Below, piece after piece: positions 15,864 through 24,270 of a stretch of DNA of 60,934 nt (the first letter of the stretch is position 1; every line of letters starts with the position of its first letter). The position numbers and the translations under genes were made by a program. The notes under the pieces are model-generated. The model searched no databases and was not told the DNA's origin. It saw nothing but the letters and a program-made list of their open reading frames with translations. Source of the DNA: an uncultured Lachnospiraceae bacterium (GTDB lineage Bacteria > Bacillota > Clostridia > Lachnospirales > Lachnospiraceae); NCBI GenBank assembly GCA_910586615.1, contig CAJUJP010000004.1:80333-141266 (forward strand), read 5' to 3'.

Positions 15864-17808
15864 CCCGTTTTTGACAGTTGATAAAGTGCAAAAATCCTGT
15901 AGCCAGCGTAAATACGCCGTTTGCAGGATTTTCTTCCTTTAAAAGTATGTAGCTATTTTTGGTTCCTTTTAGTAAGGTTTAAAATTTTTCTCATATTTTT
16001 GGGAGATGTTATCTGATAGTCTGTCCTGAAACCAAAAGTATCGTGCAGGGCATCTGTCAGGTCCGTCCGGGTATATGCCGGTATATAGCCTTCGCCGGAA
16101 ACAATCATCATATCCATTGGCCGTAGTGTACTTATGATATCTTCACAGGTAAATGCCCCGTTTAGTTTTTTTTCAAGTATCCGGTAAATAACGAGTGCCA
16201 TGAAGCATGTGGTAAAGTGTGCGGTAATTCTGTCTTTTCTGGACAAATATACCGGACGGGCTTTAAACTCGCTTTTCATGATCCTGAAACATTCTTCAAT
16301 TTTCCATCTTTTTTGATTGATCTTTATAATGTCAGAAGCGGGGTATTCAAGGTTTGTACAAACAGCGTAAAGTCCATCATATTTAGCCTCTTCATCTATC
16401 TGGGTCTGATCGAGGGAAGTAATCGTTGTGGCTGCTGCTTCACCGTCACAAGTGCAATGTTCCTGAACCACAAATCTTTTTGGGTCATTGGCTTTTTTCT
16501 TATTGAGCGAGGACGGGGATCCGACATACTTCCTGGCTCTTTCGATCTGTCTTTCCCTGACTGACTGCTGATATTTATGGTACTTAATTGAATAAGTAAC
16601 AACCAGATGCTGTTCAAGGCCGTCTTCATTTATCCACCGGTCTTTGAAAAACACTTTTTCAAGATCCTCTTTTTCATCAAGTTCACTGAGTTTGTAGGAT
16701 CTCCCGTCTTCAGGGAGGTGCCATCCGTCATCCGAAAGACAGAACTCCTGTAGAAATCCCTTTAACTTTTTGATGGATTGCGCTGTTACGAAACCACGTC
16801 CCTGGATGCTGTTGAATTTCCGGTTGGCGGCAGAGGAAAGTCCCGCATCGGTACATACAATAAAGTCTGAAGCATCAAAGTCCCTGATGATCTTGTGCTC
16901 CAAAGGGGTCATGGAAGGCTGTTCATTTTCATTTCCGCTAAAAACAGAAAAAGAAAGCGGAATGCCGTCGGCATCCATAAATAATCCCATCTGTACGATT
17001 GGGTTTGGACGGTGTTCTTTTGACCCTCCGTACTTCCTGAAACCGTCTTCATCTTCGATTTCAAAGTAATAGTTGGTGCAGTCGTAATAGAGGACCTCTT
17101 TTTTCCGGTCTGCAACAAGCAGGGAATTTTTATACAGTTCAGACTGAAAAAAGTCATTTTCCCTGGATATGACTTCCAGGGCCCTGTAAATCTGATGCAG
17201 GTCACATGCAGGCTGCTCCAGAAAGGTCTGTGAATCATTAAGGGAGGAGCGCTTGGATCCGGGTATAAGGACCCTTGAGAAAACAAGCATGGAAAGAATG
17301 CTGTTCAAGTCGTATCCGAACCTGTATCTGCCTGATATTTCGGAGCAGATCTTATCAAGGCCAAGAGAATAGTAGATATCCTGCAGAAAAAGATATCCGA
17401 CATTACAGGAACGGCGGACGTTCTTGTCGATCAGCATGGAAGCCGAATATTTGATAAGGATTCCGGATTTTGATTCTTTTTCGGCAAGTGTAAGTTTTTT
17501 TGTGTATTCTTTTGCCCATTCAATGGGGTCGGCATCTCCGCAGCGGGCTTTTATTTCGTCAATGCTGCCTAAACGTTCCACGGTCTTTGTTGTAGTCCTG
17601 CTTCCAATACGGATAGATTTTTGTACATAATAAGTTGGTGAATTTTTTGATCCCGAACATGTAAGTTTCATAAAGCGCCACCTCCTGTATGCTATTATAT
17701 CATAAATAGATACAAATAGCCACATAAAATGAAATAAAATTTGACAAAAAAACACAGGCATTTCAATGCCTGCAGAGATTTCTTACTTATTCAACTGTCA
17801 AACTCCCG
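15864..17808 (-). mobile_element. IS1634-like insertion sequence, apparently complete
   Basis: A 1,945-bp element with one intact transposase gene on the minus strand, bounded by an exact 80-bp direct repeat. The ends form an imperfect terminal inverted repeat: TTTGACAGTTGA lies near the left end (about 15869) and its complement TCAACTGTCAAA near the right end (about 17792-17803), extending with mismatches to about 24 bp. The left end holds a terminator-like hairpin (AAAATCCTG / CAGGATTTT, about 15891-15932) downstream of the transposase. The right end has CAGGCA-TTTCAA-TGCCTG at 17755-17772. Long variable direct repeats are a known trait of IS1634, which supports the family call. Confidence 0.88.
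15953..17671 (-). CDS. IS1634-family DDE transposase
   Basis: 572-aa cut-and-paste or replicative DDE transposase of the IS1634/IS4 group. The start is the ATG at 17671, which has AGGAGGTGG eight bases upstream; an open extension to 17761 lacks such a site. The DDE residues are probably the Asp in YYDCTNYYFE, the Asp in VCTDAGLSS and the Glu in RWKIEECFRIMK, the last being the YREK-like motif of IS4-type enzymes. The reading frame is intact, so the element may be active. A hairpin downstream probably terminates its transcript before the protease gene. Confidence 0.93.
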   Translation of the reverse strand: MKLTCSGSKNSPTYYVQKSIRIGSRTTTKTVERLGSIDEIKARCGDADPIEWAKEYTKKLTLAEKESKSGILIKYSASMLIDKNVRRSCNVGYLFLQDIYYSLGLDKICSEISGRYRFGYDLNSILSMLVFSRVLIPGSKRSSLNDSQTFLEQPACDLHQIYRALEVISRENDFFQSELYKNSLLVADRKKEVLYYDCTNYYFEIEDEDGFRKYGGSKEHRPNPIVQMGLFMDADGIPLSFSVFSGNENEQPSMTPLEHKIIRDFDASDFIVCTDAGLSSAANRKFNSIQGRGFVTAQSIKKLKGFLQEFCLSDDGWHLPEDGRSYKLSELDEKEDLEKVFFKDRWINEDGLEQHLVVTYSIKYHKYQQSVRERQIERARKYVGSPSSLNKKKANDPKRFVVQEHCTCDGEAAATTITSLDQTQIDEEAKYDGLYAVCTNLEYPASDIIKINQKRWKIEECFRIMKSEFKARPVYLSRKDRITAHFTTCFMALVIYRILEKKLNGAFTCEDIISTLRPMDMMIVSGEGYIPAYTRTDLTDALHDTFGFRTDYQITSPKNMRKILNLTKRNQK

Positions 17809-17888
17809 GTTTGTTTGATTTAGACATTCTCCAAGTCTTCTTTTTATTCAAATTGATGCTAACAAATAACTAATAAATATGATATAAT
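17809..17888. repeat. 80-bp direct repeat flanking the insertion sequence, right copy
   Basis: Exact match to 15784-15863. This copy still adjoins the downstream genes and contributes their likely -10 element at its 3' end. Confidence 0.9.
17880..17888 (+). promoter_or_regulatory. Extended -10 promoter element for the anchored prodomain-protease 2 unit
   Basis: TGATATAAT at 17880-17888 matches an extended -10 (TGnTATAAT). No good -35 hexamer is seen 17 bases upstream. It is the last nine bases of the right 80-bp repeat, about 44 bp before the start codon at 17933. Confidence 0.5.
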
Positions 17889-17932
17889 GTTTTTCGTACA
17901 AGTAGGACAATATGTGCAAGAAGGGGGATTTG

Positions 17933-18313
17933 ATGAAAAGAAGAATGCTGACGGCAGTCTTAATAGTTGTGGTATTGGCGGCACTGGTATTTGCAGGATG
18001 GTATGTTATGTTTATGTATTTTGGAATAGGGCCTGCGTTTCCATTCATTAAGGCGCAGAAACTTGACTTGGAAAGCATGGATCAGGCAACGATAGCGGAC
18101 AACTCTTTGATGGCGGCTGCAGAAACTGAAGAAGAAGCAAAGGAGATTGCGGAACAGTACGGGATTGAGTTCGTATCTTTTGAGAATGGAATTGCGTTAT
18201 TTTATACGGAGGAAAGTCCATTTGAAGTGATTGCCAGAGGACAGGAGAATGGATATGCACAATTATCAATTAATTTTGTCAGAGTAGGATACGATACAGA
18301 TGAAGTACAGTAG
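17933..18313 (+). CDS. Small membrane-anchored protein resembling a free-standing protease prodomain
   Basis: 126 aa from the ATG at 17933, which follows AAGGGGG; an upstream in-frame ATG at 17912 lacks a site. Residues 5-28 are one hydrophobic segment (signal anchor or uncleaved signal peptide). The remainder contains EEEAKEIAEQYGIEFVSFENGIALFY, which aligns by eye with the prodomain of the protease at 18350 (DEAEMIAEAYNAEIIGFDNGLLLLKL) and of the one at 11108 (EEAEQIAQGYRAEIVSFEMGVLTLRI). There is no protease domain. The gene lies 36 bp upstream of the second protease and is probably co-transcribed. Inferred role: an inhibitor or intermolecular folding helper for the secreted proteases at the membrane surface. 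No characterised match is claimed. Confidence 0.8.
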   Translation: MKRRMLTAVLIVVVLAALVFAGWYVMFMYFGIGPAFPFIKAQKLDLESMDQATIADNSLMAAAETEEEAKEIAEQYGIEFVSFENGIALFYTEESPFEVIARGQENGYAQLSINFVRVGYDTDEVQ

Positions 18314-18349
18314 AAGCACAGGAGAACAAATAACAGGAAATGGAGGAAA

Positions 18350-21300
18350 ATGATGAGAAGAAGAAAATGGAAGGGAAGCAAGGCGGTTTTACCTTTGTTG
18401 CTTTCCGCATTAATGGTTGTGGAGCCGCTCGGAACGGCAGCTACAGTTTACGCTGAAGAGATAACACCGCCGCCTATAGTGGAAGAAGCTGAACAGGAAG
18501 AGAATATAAGTGTAGAAGAGAATCTTCCTGATGATGAAGAAATAAAAGATGAGAATGACAATCAGGAAGAAAATGATACAGAGCAAGATGGCAGCAACCA
18601 GGAAACAGAGCCAGGCTCTGAGAACAGAACAGAGGAAGAAAACGAAAATATTGAGACTGATGATATAGATCAGAAGGAGGAACCTTCTGATGAGTCTTCG
18701 GATTCTGAAAATTCTGAAACGGATGAAACTGTTCTCCCGGAAGAAAATAACGGTTCAGAAGACGAGCCGGAAGAAGAAGCACCCGGAAATGAATCAGAGG
18801 AAGAGACCGTATCCGGAAACGATCTGGAGGATGAAAGCGTATCTGGAAATGATTTGGAAGAAGCTGAACAGGGCATTGATACGGAACAGGAACAGTTTAC
18901 CGATATGCCTGAAAAATATCAGCTTACTGCTTCACAGCGAATGGAAAAGGAAGTGCTGGCAGGTGAAGTGGGAAACATCAATGAAGAAGATGAAGGTGTG
19001 CTGTACGCTAAAGGCCAGGTTATGGTGGCAGCAAATTCGCAGGATGAAGCTGAAATGATCGCTGAGGCATATAATGCTGAGATTATAGGTTTTGATAACG
19101 GATTGCTGTTATTAAAACTGCAGGAAGGCAGTACGGTAGCCAGTGCGGTTAAGGCGGCAGCATCTGCAAGGAACAGATTACCTGCAGTATGGCCGAATTA
19201 TTATCGTTATCCACATGTAGAAGCAGTAGCTTTAAAGGATAATATTGAAACGATTCAGATTGAAGAGACAGAGTATGAAATAGAAGCGGATGTTGCTACA
19301 GGACATGTTGAACAGGTAGAGAATCTGACTTTAGATGCATACGAGAAGGCGGCTGCTTCTTATAATGATCCGTATCTTTTATCGGATAGCAGCCAGTATC
19401 AATGGCAGCATGTTGCAGTGGGATCACCATATGCATGGGCGGAAGGATATACCGGTGCAGGAGTAAAAGTGGCAATTCTTGATACGGGTGTAATGGGGAC
19501 GCATAGTGAATTGACACTTGCAGGAGAAGCAAATGCAACAGGATCATCAGTCGTGACAGGATCTGGCACTGCAGCTGATAATGGCGGTCACGGTACACAC
19601 GTGGCAGGTATTATCGGAGCAAAAGCAAATAATGCCGCCGGTGGAGCCGGTATTGCACCGGATGCAACGTTATATGCTGTTAATGTATTAAATGGTGGTG
19701 TAAATGCGGGTTCGGACTGGGCGATTACGCAAGGTATCGAGCAGGCGATAAAGTGGGATGTGGATATCATCAATATGAGCCTTGGCGGCCCTGGCTACAA
19801 TGATTTAAGCCAGAAAACGGTAACAAAGGCGTATAATCAGGGAATTGCCATATTTGTATCAGCTGGTAATGACGGAGCGAACTGCATTAATTATCCGGCT
19901 CATTATGATAATATTATCTGCGTGGCAGCGACGGATCAGGATAACAGCAGAGCGGACTTTTCTACATATGGTTCATGGGTGGATTTAAGTGCTCCCGGCG
20001 TAGCTATCTGGTCTACTTATAATGATGGCGGTTATACAATTATGGATGGTACATCCATGGCATGTCCTGTTGCGGCGGGAGAAGCGGCGGTAATCCTGAG
20101 TGGAGACGAATCTCTGAAAGCAATGGGAAAAAATGGTGATAAGGTAGATGCTCTGGAACAGAAGATGAAAGGCAATGCAATTAAAGCTTCTGGCAGCGGA
20201 ATGGGTTCGGGAGTGACAAGCCTGACGAAAGTATTTAAGCTTACCACAGCTGCTGCTAAACCGCTGGCTCCGAGCATTGATATTGTGCCGGATGATACAG
20301 CAAAGGCACAAGAAGTTACGGTTACGATCACAACACAGGGCGGCATGACAATCTACTATACGGATAATGGTAAGAATCCGGTATATAAGAATGGTGTTGC
20401 TGATGCAAATACTAAGCTGTATACAAAGCCTTTTAAGATAAAAAACAGTGCTAAAGGAACAGTTAAGGCAATCGCAGTCAATGAAAGCGGTGTGGCCAGT
20501 CCGGTGAAAGCGGCCAAATATACTTTAATGCCCTATGTGAAAGAGGTTATAATCGACGGAGTAGAACAGGTTGCGGCAGGTAAGAGCATCCAGCTTACGG
20601 CCGAAGTACTTCCAGCATATGCAACAAACAAGAAACTGGATTGGAAGCTGTATACCAAAGATGGTGTAGAAGCTACGGCGGCGAAAGATAATATCAGCAT
20701 TAGTCCATCCGGGAAAATCACAGCCAAGAGTGGTGCAGAGGTAGGTGCAACATTTAAAGTTCGCGCGACAGCACAGGACGGTTCTGATCAATATGGTGAG
20801 TATACAATAACTGTCATTGCAAATACGAAGATGAAGAGCGCTAAGTTTGATCCAAAGAGCATAACATTGTATGTTCCAAAGGATGAGAATTATAATCTGG
20901 CATCGGTTTTTGTGGCGGAATTAAATGATGGAACAGCAGCAACAGTGGCTGATTTTAAATGGAGCAGCAGCAATAAGACGATTGCTACAGTAAATAATAA
21001 CGGTGTTGTGCAGCCTCATAAGGCAGGCAAGGCAACAATTACTGCGATGGCTAATGATTCCAGCGGAAAGAAGGCAACATGTACGGTTGTTGTCAAGCAG
21101 CTTGCAACGAAAATTCATATAACAGGTTCATCTTCGGTAGCTGCCGGCAAAGGTGTTACATATAAAGCAACAATTCTTCCGTCGGATGTATCAGTTAAGA
21201 AAGTGAGTTGGAGCGTAATAGATGATGCTACCGGTAAAGAGCCGGATGTAAACAGCGGTGTAAAGATTAATCAGAACAGTGGAAAACTGACTACAAAATC

Positions 21301-22345
21301 CACGTCCAAAGGAAGCTACACGGTAAAGGCTTCGGCAACAGATGACAGTGGAGAAGAAGCGACTAAAAAGATTGTTATATGTGATGGTGCAATTAAGAAC
21401 ATTACTTTTAGCAATGCATCTGATAAGAAAGTGACAATTTTCAGACGCAAAATTAATGACTCTACAAAGACTTCAGCTGAGATTCAGCTTCAGATTGAAG
21501 GAACAACAGCACAGGCTGATTTGGATGCTTATGAAGTAAGCAGCAGTAATCCGGGCATTGCAACTGCTTCATCCAGCCGGACAGGTAATGTGATTACACT
21601 TAATATCAATGCAACAGGGCGCTCGGCAGGTAAAACCAATATTATACTTGCAGCTACTGATGGTTCTGGAAAGAAAGTGTCTTGTGCCGTAACTGTTAAT
21701 AATCCGGTTACAAAGGTTAATATCTCATCGGCTACAAAAACCATGTCTGCAAGAATGAGTGACGATCTCTTTGTAGATATGTTGGTAGTTAAAGGTAAAA
21801 GTATCCAATTGAAAGCAACACTGGAAAGCGAGTATGGTGCAATTTCGAACAAGAAAGTGAACTGGAGTATTAATGCACCGGCAGCAAGCGGCATTACAAT
21901 CAGTAAATCAGGTAAGGTTTCTGCTAAAGGTGATGCGGATGATACGTATATTTATCGGGTAACGGCAGAAGCAGCTGATGGAAGTGGGGCAAAGGCTACT
22001 TATAATGTGGCTGCTACAGATCCGGCAACTATAGTAGCTGTACCGGCTTTAGTACCCAGACCGGGATATATAAATGCACTGAATCCGATGCCGTTGGATG
22101 AAGACGGTAATCAACAAATTTTACAATTGCCAATCGTAACAGATGTATCTGGCGGGTATGTGGAAGCTATATCTTCTAATCCGAAAGCGCTGGAAGTAAC
22201 CGTCTATTATAGGGATGGGTACAGACTGCTTATGACGGCACATGATGTAACGAAGGATACAATGGTTAAAATTACCGTTAGGGTTACAGATGGAAGTGGA
22301 AAGAAAGCGACGTATCCAATCCTTATAACAAATCAGAGGCTGTAA
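18350..22345 (+). CDS. Secreted S8 (subtilisin-like) serine protease, paralogue 2
   Basis: 1,331-aa secreted endopeptidase with the same plan as the protease at 11108. A signal peptide ends near TVYAEE; a very acidic Glu/Asp/Ser/Asn spacer follows to about residue 180, including a short VSGNDLE repeat; then a prodomain-like segment at about 220-287. The S8 domain has Asp378 (VAILDTGVM), His414 (GHGTHVAGI), Asn507 (SAGNDG) and Ser569 (GTSMACPVAAG). A chitobiase-type segment (YTDNGKNPVYKNG) and about five BIG2-like Ig repeats follow. TGGAGG precedes the ATG. Codon use is visibly more AT-rich than in the first protease, so this is not a recent tandem duplicate. No wall anchor signal is present. 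Confidence 0.93.
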   Translation: MMRRRKWKGSKAVLPLLLSALMVVEPLGTAATVYAEEITPPPIVEEAEQEENISVEENLPDDEEIKDENDNQEENDTEQDGSNQETEPGSENRTEEENENIETDDIDQKEEPSDESSDSENSETDETVLPEENNGSEDEPEEEAPGNESEEETVSGNDLEDESVSGNDLEEAEQGIDTEQEQFTDMPEKYQLTASQRMEKEVLAGEVGNINEEDEGVLYAKGQVMVAANSQDEAEMIAEAYNAEIIGFDNGLLLLKLQEGSTVASAVKAAASARNRLPAVWPNYYRYPHVEAVALKDNIETIQIEETEYEIEADVATGHVEQVENLTLDAYEKAAASYNDPYLLSDSSQYQWQHVAVGSPYAWAEGYTGAGVKVAILDTGVMGTHSELTLAGEANATGSSVVTGSGTAADNGGHGTHVAGIIGAKANNAAGGAGIAPDATLYAVNVLNGGVNAGSDWAITQGIEQAIKWDVDIINMSLGGPGYNDLSQKTVTKAYNQGIAIFVSAGNDGANCINYPAHYDNIICVAATDQDNSRADFSTYGSWVDLSAPGVAIWSTYNDGGYTIMDGTSMACPVAAGEAAVILSGDESLKAMGKNGDKVDALEQKMKGNAIKASGSGMGSGVTSLTKVFKLTTAAAKPLAPSIDIVPDDTAKAQEVTVTITTQGGMTIYYTDNGKNPVYKNGVADANTKLYTKPFKIKNSAKGTVKAIAVNESGVASPVKAAKYTLMPYVKEVIIDGVEQVAAGKSIQLTAEVLPAYATNKKLDWKLYTKDGVEATAAKDNISISPSGKITAKSGAEVGATFKVRATAQDGSDQYGEYTITVIANTKMKSAKFDPKSITLYVPKDENYNLASVFVAELNDGTAATVADFKWSSSNKTIATVNNNGVVQPHKAGKATITAMANDSSGKKATCTVVVKQLATKIHITGSSSVAAGKGVTYKATILPSDVSVKKVSWSVIDDATGKEPDVNSGVKINQNSGKLTTKSTSKGSYTVKASATDDSGEEATKKIVICDGAIKNITFSNASDKKVTIFRRKINDSTKTSAEIQLQIEGTTAQADLDAYEVSSSNPGIATASSSRTGNVITLNINATGRSAGKTNIILAATDGSGKKVSCAVTVNNPVTKVNISSATKTMSARMSDDLFVDMLVVKGKSIQLKATLESEYGAISNKKVNWSINAPAASGITISKSGKVSAKGDADDTYIYRVTAEAADGSGAKATYNVAATDPATIVAVPALVPRPGYINALNPMPLDEDGNQQILQLPIVTDVSGGYVEAISSNPKALEVTVYYRDGYRLLMTAHDVTKDTMVKITVRVTDGSGKKATYPILITNQRL

Positions 22346-22456
22346 ATTAAGGCAGGATATGAGTTAAGCGGATGGGCAGTGAATGTTTATGAGCCAAAGT
22401 ACTAAGAAATGGCTTAAATATTCGGATAAATCTGCAACGATTTAAAATGCAATATT

Positions 22457-22506
22457 AAAGAAGTGTGGCATGATTCTGAATGGGATGCTTTGTCACACTT
22501 CTTTTT
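22457..22506 (+). terminator. Terminator of the protease 2 unit
   Basis: AAAGAAGTGTG at 22457-22467 pairs with CACACTTCTTT at 22494-22504 followed by TT. The rest of the 22346-22743 gap holds only a candidate promoter: TATAAT at 22598-22603 with TATACA 17 bases upstream. Confidence 0.8.
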
Positions 22507-22574
22507 AATTCATCATTGTAAAGCAATAATATCCGCCGCATTTCTTAGCATTTCCTTAGTTTTCCGATTCCAAG

Positions 22575-22603
22575 TATACAGAATTCCATTTTTCGGTTAT
22601 AAT
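22575..22603 (+). promoter_or_regulatory. Candidate promoter of the DUF3048 lipoprotein gene
   Basis: TATAAT at 22598-22603 is perfect, but the -35 position (TATACA at 22575-22580, 17-bp spacer) is only a four-of-six match. The leader would be about 135 nt and contains the run TTTTTTTGATATCC. Confidence 0.4.
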
Positions 22604-22743
22604 AAAAATGTTTATTTCTGCGAACAATGAATCAGACAGACAAGATATCAAGATGTAGAGTTTTTTTGATATCCTGGAGTCTGCTTTGAGAGTCAGCTGT
22701 AAACATGTAACCAAAGAATATACAGTGTAGAAAAGAGGTAAAA

Positions 22744-23985
22744 ATGTTTCGAAAGAGAATGGCGTTACTTGCGGCGGGTTTATACATGACGGCCTGTTTA
22801 TCCGGCTGTGGAGAAGAGAAAGAACCGTTGCCGGAACTGATTCCGATCCCCATCGAGGTAGAGGAACCTGAACCGGAACCGGTAGAAGAGCCGGAAGAGG
22901 TTGTTGAGGAACCTTTGACAGCTTATCCGGTGATCGAAGAGAGAACTGTCGTAAACGGTGAGACACAGAGTTACCTGACTGGTGAGTGGATCAGTACGGA
23001 TCAGGCGAACAGAAGACCGATTGCTGTTATGATTCCCAATAATGCACCTGCATTGCCACAGTATGGGCTGTCGAAGGCAGGCATTATTTATGAAGCTCCG
23101 GTGGAAGGCCGTATCACAAGACTTATGGCCGTGTTTGAGGATTTTGACGATTTGGAGAGGATAGGGCCGGTGCGAAGCAGCCGGGATTATTTTATATATG
23201 TGGCCATGGGGTATGAGGCAATTTATTGTAACTGGGGACTGGCAAGACCCTATGTGGAGGAACTGATCAACAGACCCAATTATTATAATGTCAGTGCGGC
23301 GGTGGGAGGCATCCATAATCCCGCAGATGAGGCTTTTTACAGAGTAAGCCGTTCAGGATATGCCAAGGAGTTTACGGGATATCTTAAGATGGAAGGGCTG
23401 TTTAAGGCGGTAGATCGTCTTGGATACGACTGGAATTATGATGAAAATTATGTTCCCCCGTTTTTGTTTGCGGCTGATGATGTGCGGGCTGACTATGCGG
23501 ATCAGGACACGGCTTTTGTCATTTATCCGGGTGGAAAGACAGGGAATAACTCTGGCGGATACGGTGCGTATAATCCCAGCTTTGAGTATCATGAGGATGA
23601 TCATTTGTACTATCGCTATCAGGACGGCAGGAAGCAGATTGATGAACTAAACAATGAACAGCTTGCCGTGAGCAATGTGGTCTTCCAGTACTGCCATGGT
23701 GAAGTGCGTGATGCTCATGATTATCTTGCATTTGGTGTTCATGGGGAAGGCGATGCACTGGTATTCACCAACGGCAAGGCAATCAAGGGAAAATGGATGC
23801 GCTATGATGGAGATTTCACTCCTGCAAAGTATTATGACGAGGATGGAGAAGAGATCATATTTAATCAGGGCAAGACGTGGATCTGTAATATCTGGCAGGA
23901 GTATGGTGAATGCGTAGAGTACGGCCAGGATGATAACAGTCTTGTAAAGCCGGATATGCCTTCTGTAAAGGCTTCTCAGCAGTAA
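22744..23985 (+). CDS. DUF3048 (YerB-type) lipoprotein
   Basis: 413-aa predicted lipoprotein: the signal peptide ends with LSGC, so Cys22 should be lipidated, anchoring the protein outside the cell membrane. A Glu/Pro-rich spacer follows (EVEEPEPEPVEEPEEVVEEP). The body has the DUF3048 hallmarks RPIAVMIPNNAPALPQYGLSKAGIIYEAPVEG, then RIGPVRSSRDYF, and a C-terminal half with VVFQYC and FTNGKAIKGKWMR. B. subtilis YerB is the reference member; its biochemical role is not established. It has its own terminator and probably its own promoter. Confidence 0.93.
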   Translation: MFRKRMALLAAGLYMTACLSGCGEEKEPLPELIPIPIEVEEPEPEPVEEPEEVVEEPLTAYPVIEERTVVNGETQSYLTGEWISTDQANRRPIAVMIPNNAPALPQYGLSKAGIIYEAPVEGRITRLMAVFEDFDDLERIGPVRSSRDYFIYVAMGYEAIYCNWGLARPYVEELINRPNYYNVSAAVGGIHNPADEAFYRVSRSGYAKEFTGYLKMEGLFKAVDRLGYDWNYDENYVPPFLFAADDVRADYADQDTAFVIYPGGKTGNNSGGYGAYNPSFEYHEDDHLYYRYQDGRKQIDELNNEQLAVSNVVFQYCHGEVRDAHDYLAFGVHGEGDALVFTNGKAIKGKWMRYDGDFTPAKYYDEDGEEIIFNQGKTWICNIWQEYGECVEYGQDDNSLVKPDMPSVKASQQ

Positions 23986-24048
23986 CAGGGGAATTTAGTA
24001 TCAAGTGGTATTAATGAAATATTTAATGGCGCTGATTATAACAGTGAG

Positions 24049-24090
24049 AAAGGTGATTTACAGCTATGGCAGCAGGTAAATCGCCTTTTT
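24049..24090 (+). terminator. Terminator after the DUF3048 gene
   Basis: AAAGGTGATTTAC at 24049-24061 pairs with GTAAATCGCCTTTTT at 24075-24089, with one mismatch in the stem and a T-run. Confidence 0.8.
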
Positions 24091-24103
24091 ATGTTATAAA
24101 TAT

Positions 24104-24133
24104 TTGACGCTTTTTCGTAAGAGAGGGTATAAT
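24104..24133 (+). promoter_or_regulatory. Promoter of the giant secreted protein gene
   Basis: TTGACG at 24104-24109 and a perfect TATAAT at 24128-24133 are separated by 18 bases. A leader of about 130 nt follows before the ATG at 24271. Confidence 0.7.
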
Positions 24134-24270
24134 AGGATTATATGCCGTATTTGGGCATTTTGTTAGTGCATTTGCTCCTGTGTGACTTTAATGTGTGAGA
24201 GGGGTAAGCAAATTGCATGTATAGAGACAGATGATACACATTAATTGTGCAAAATGGAAGGAGCTATGAA

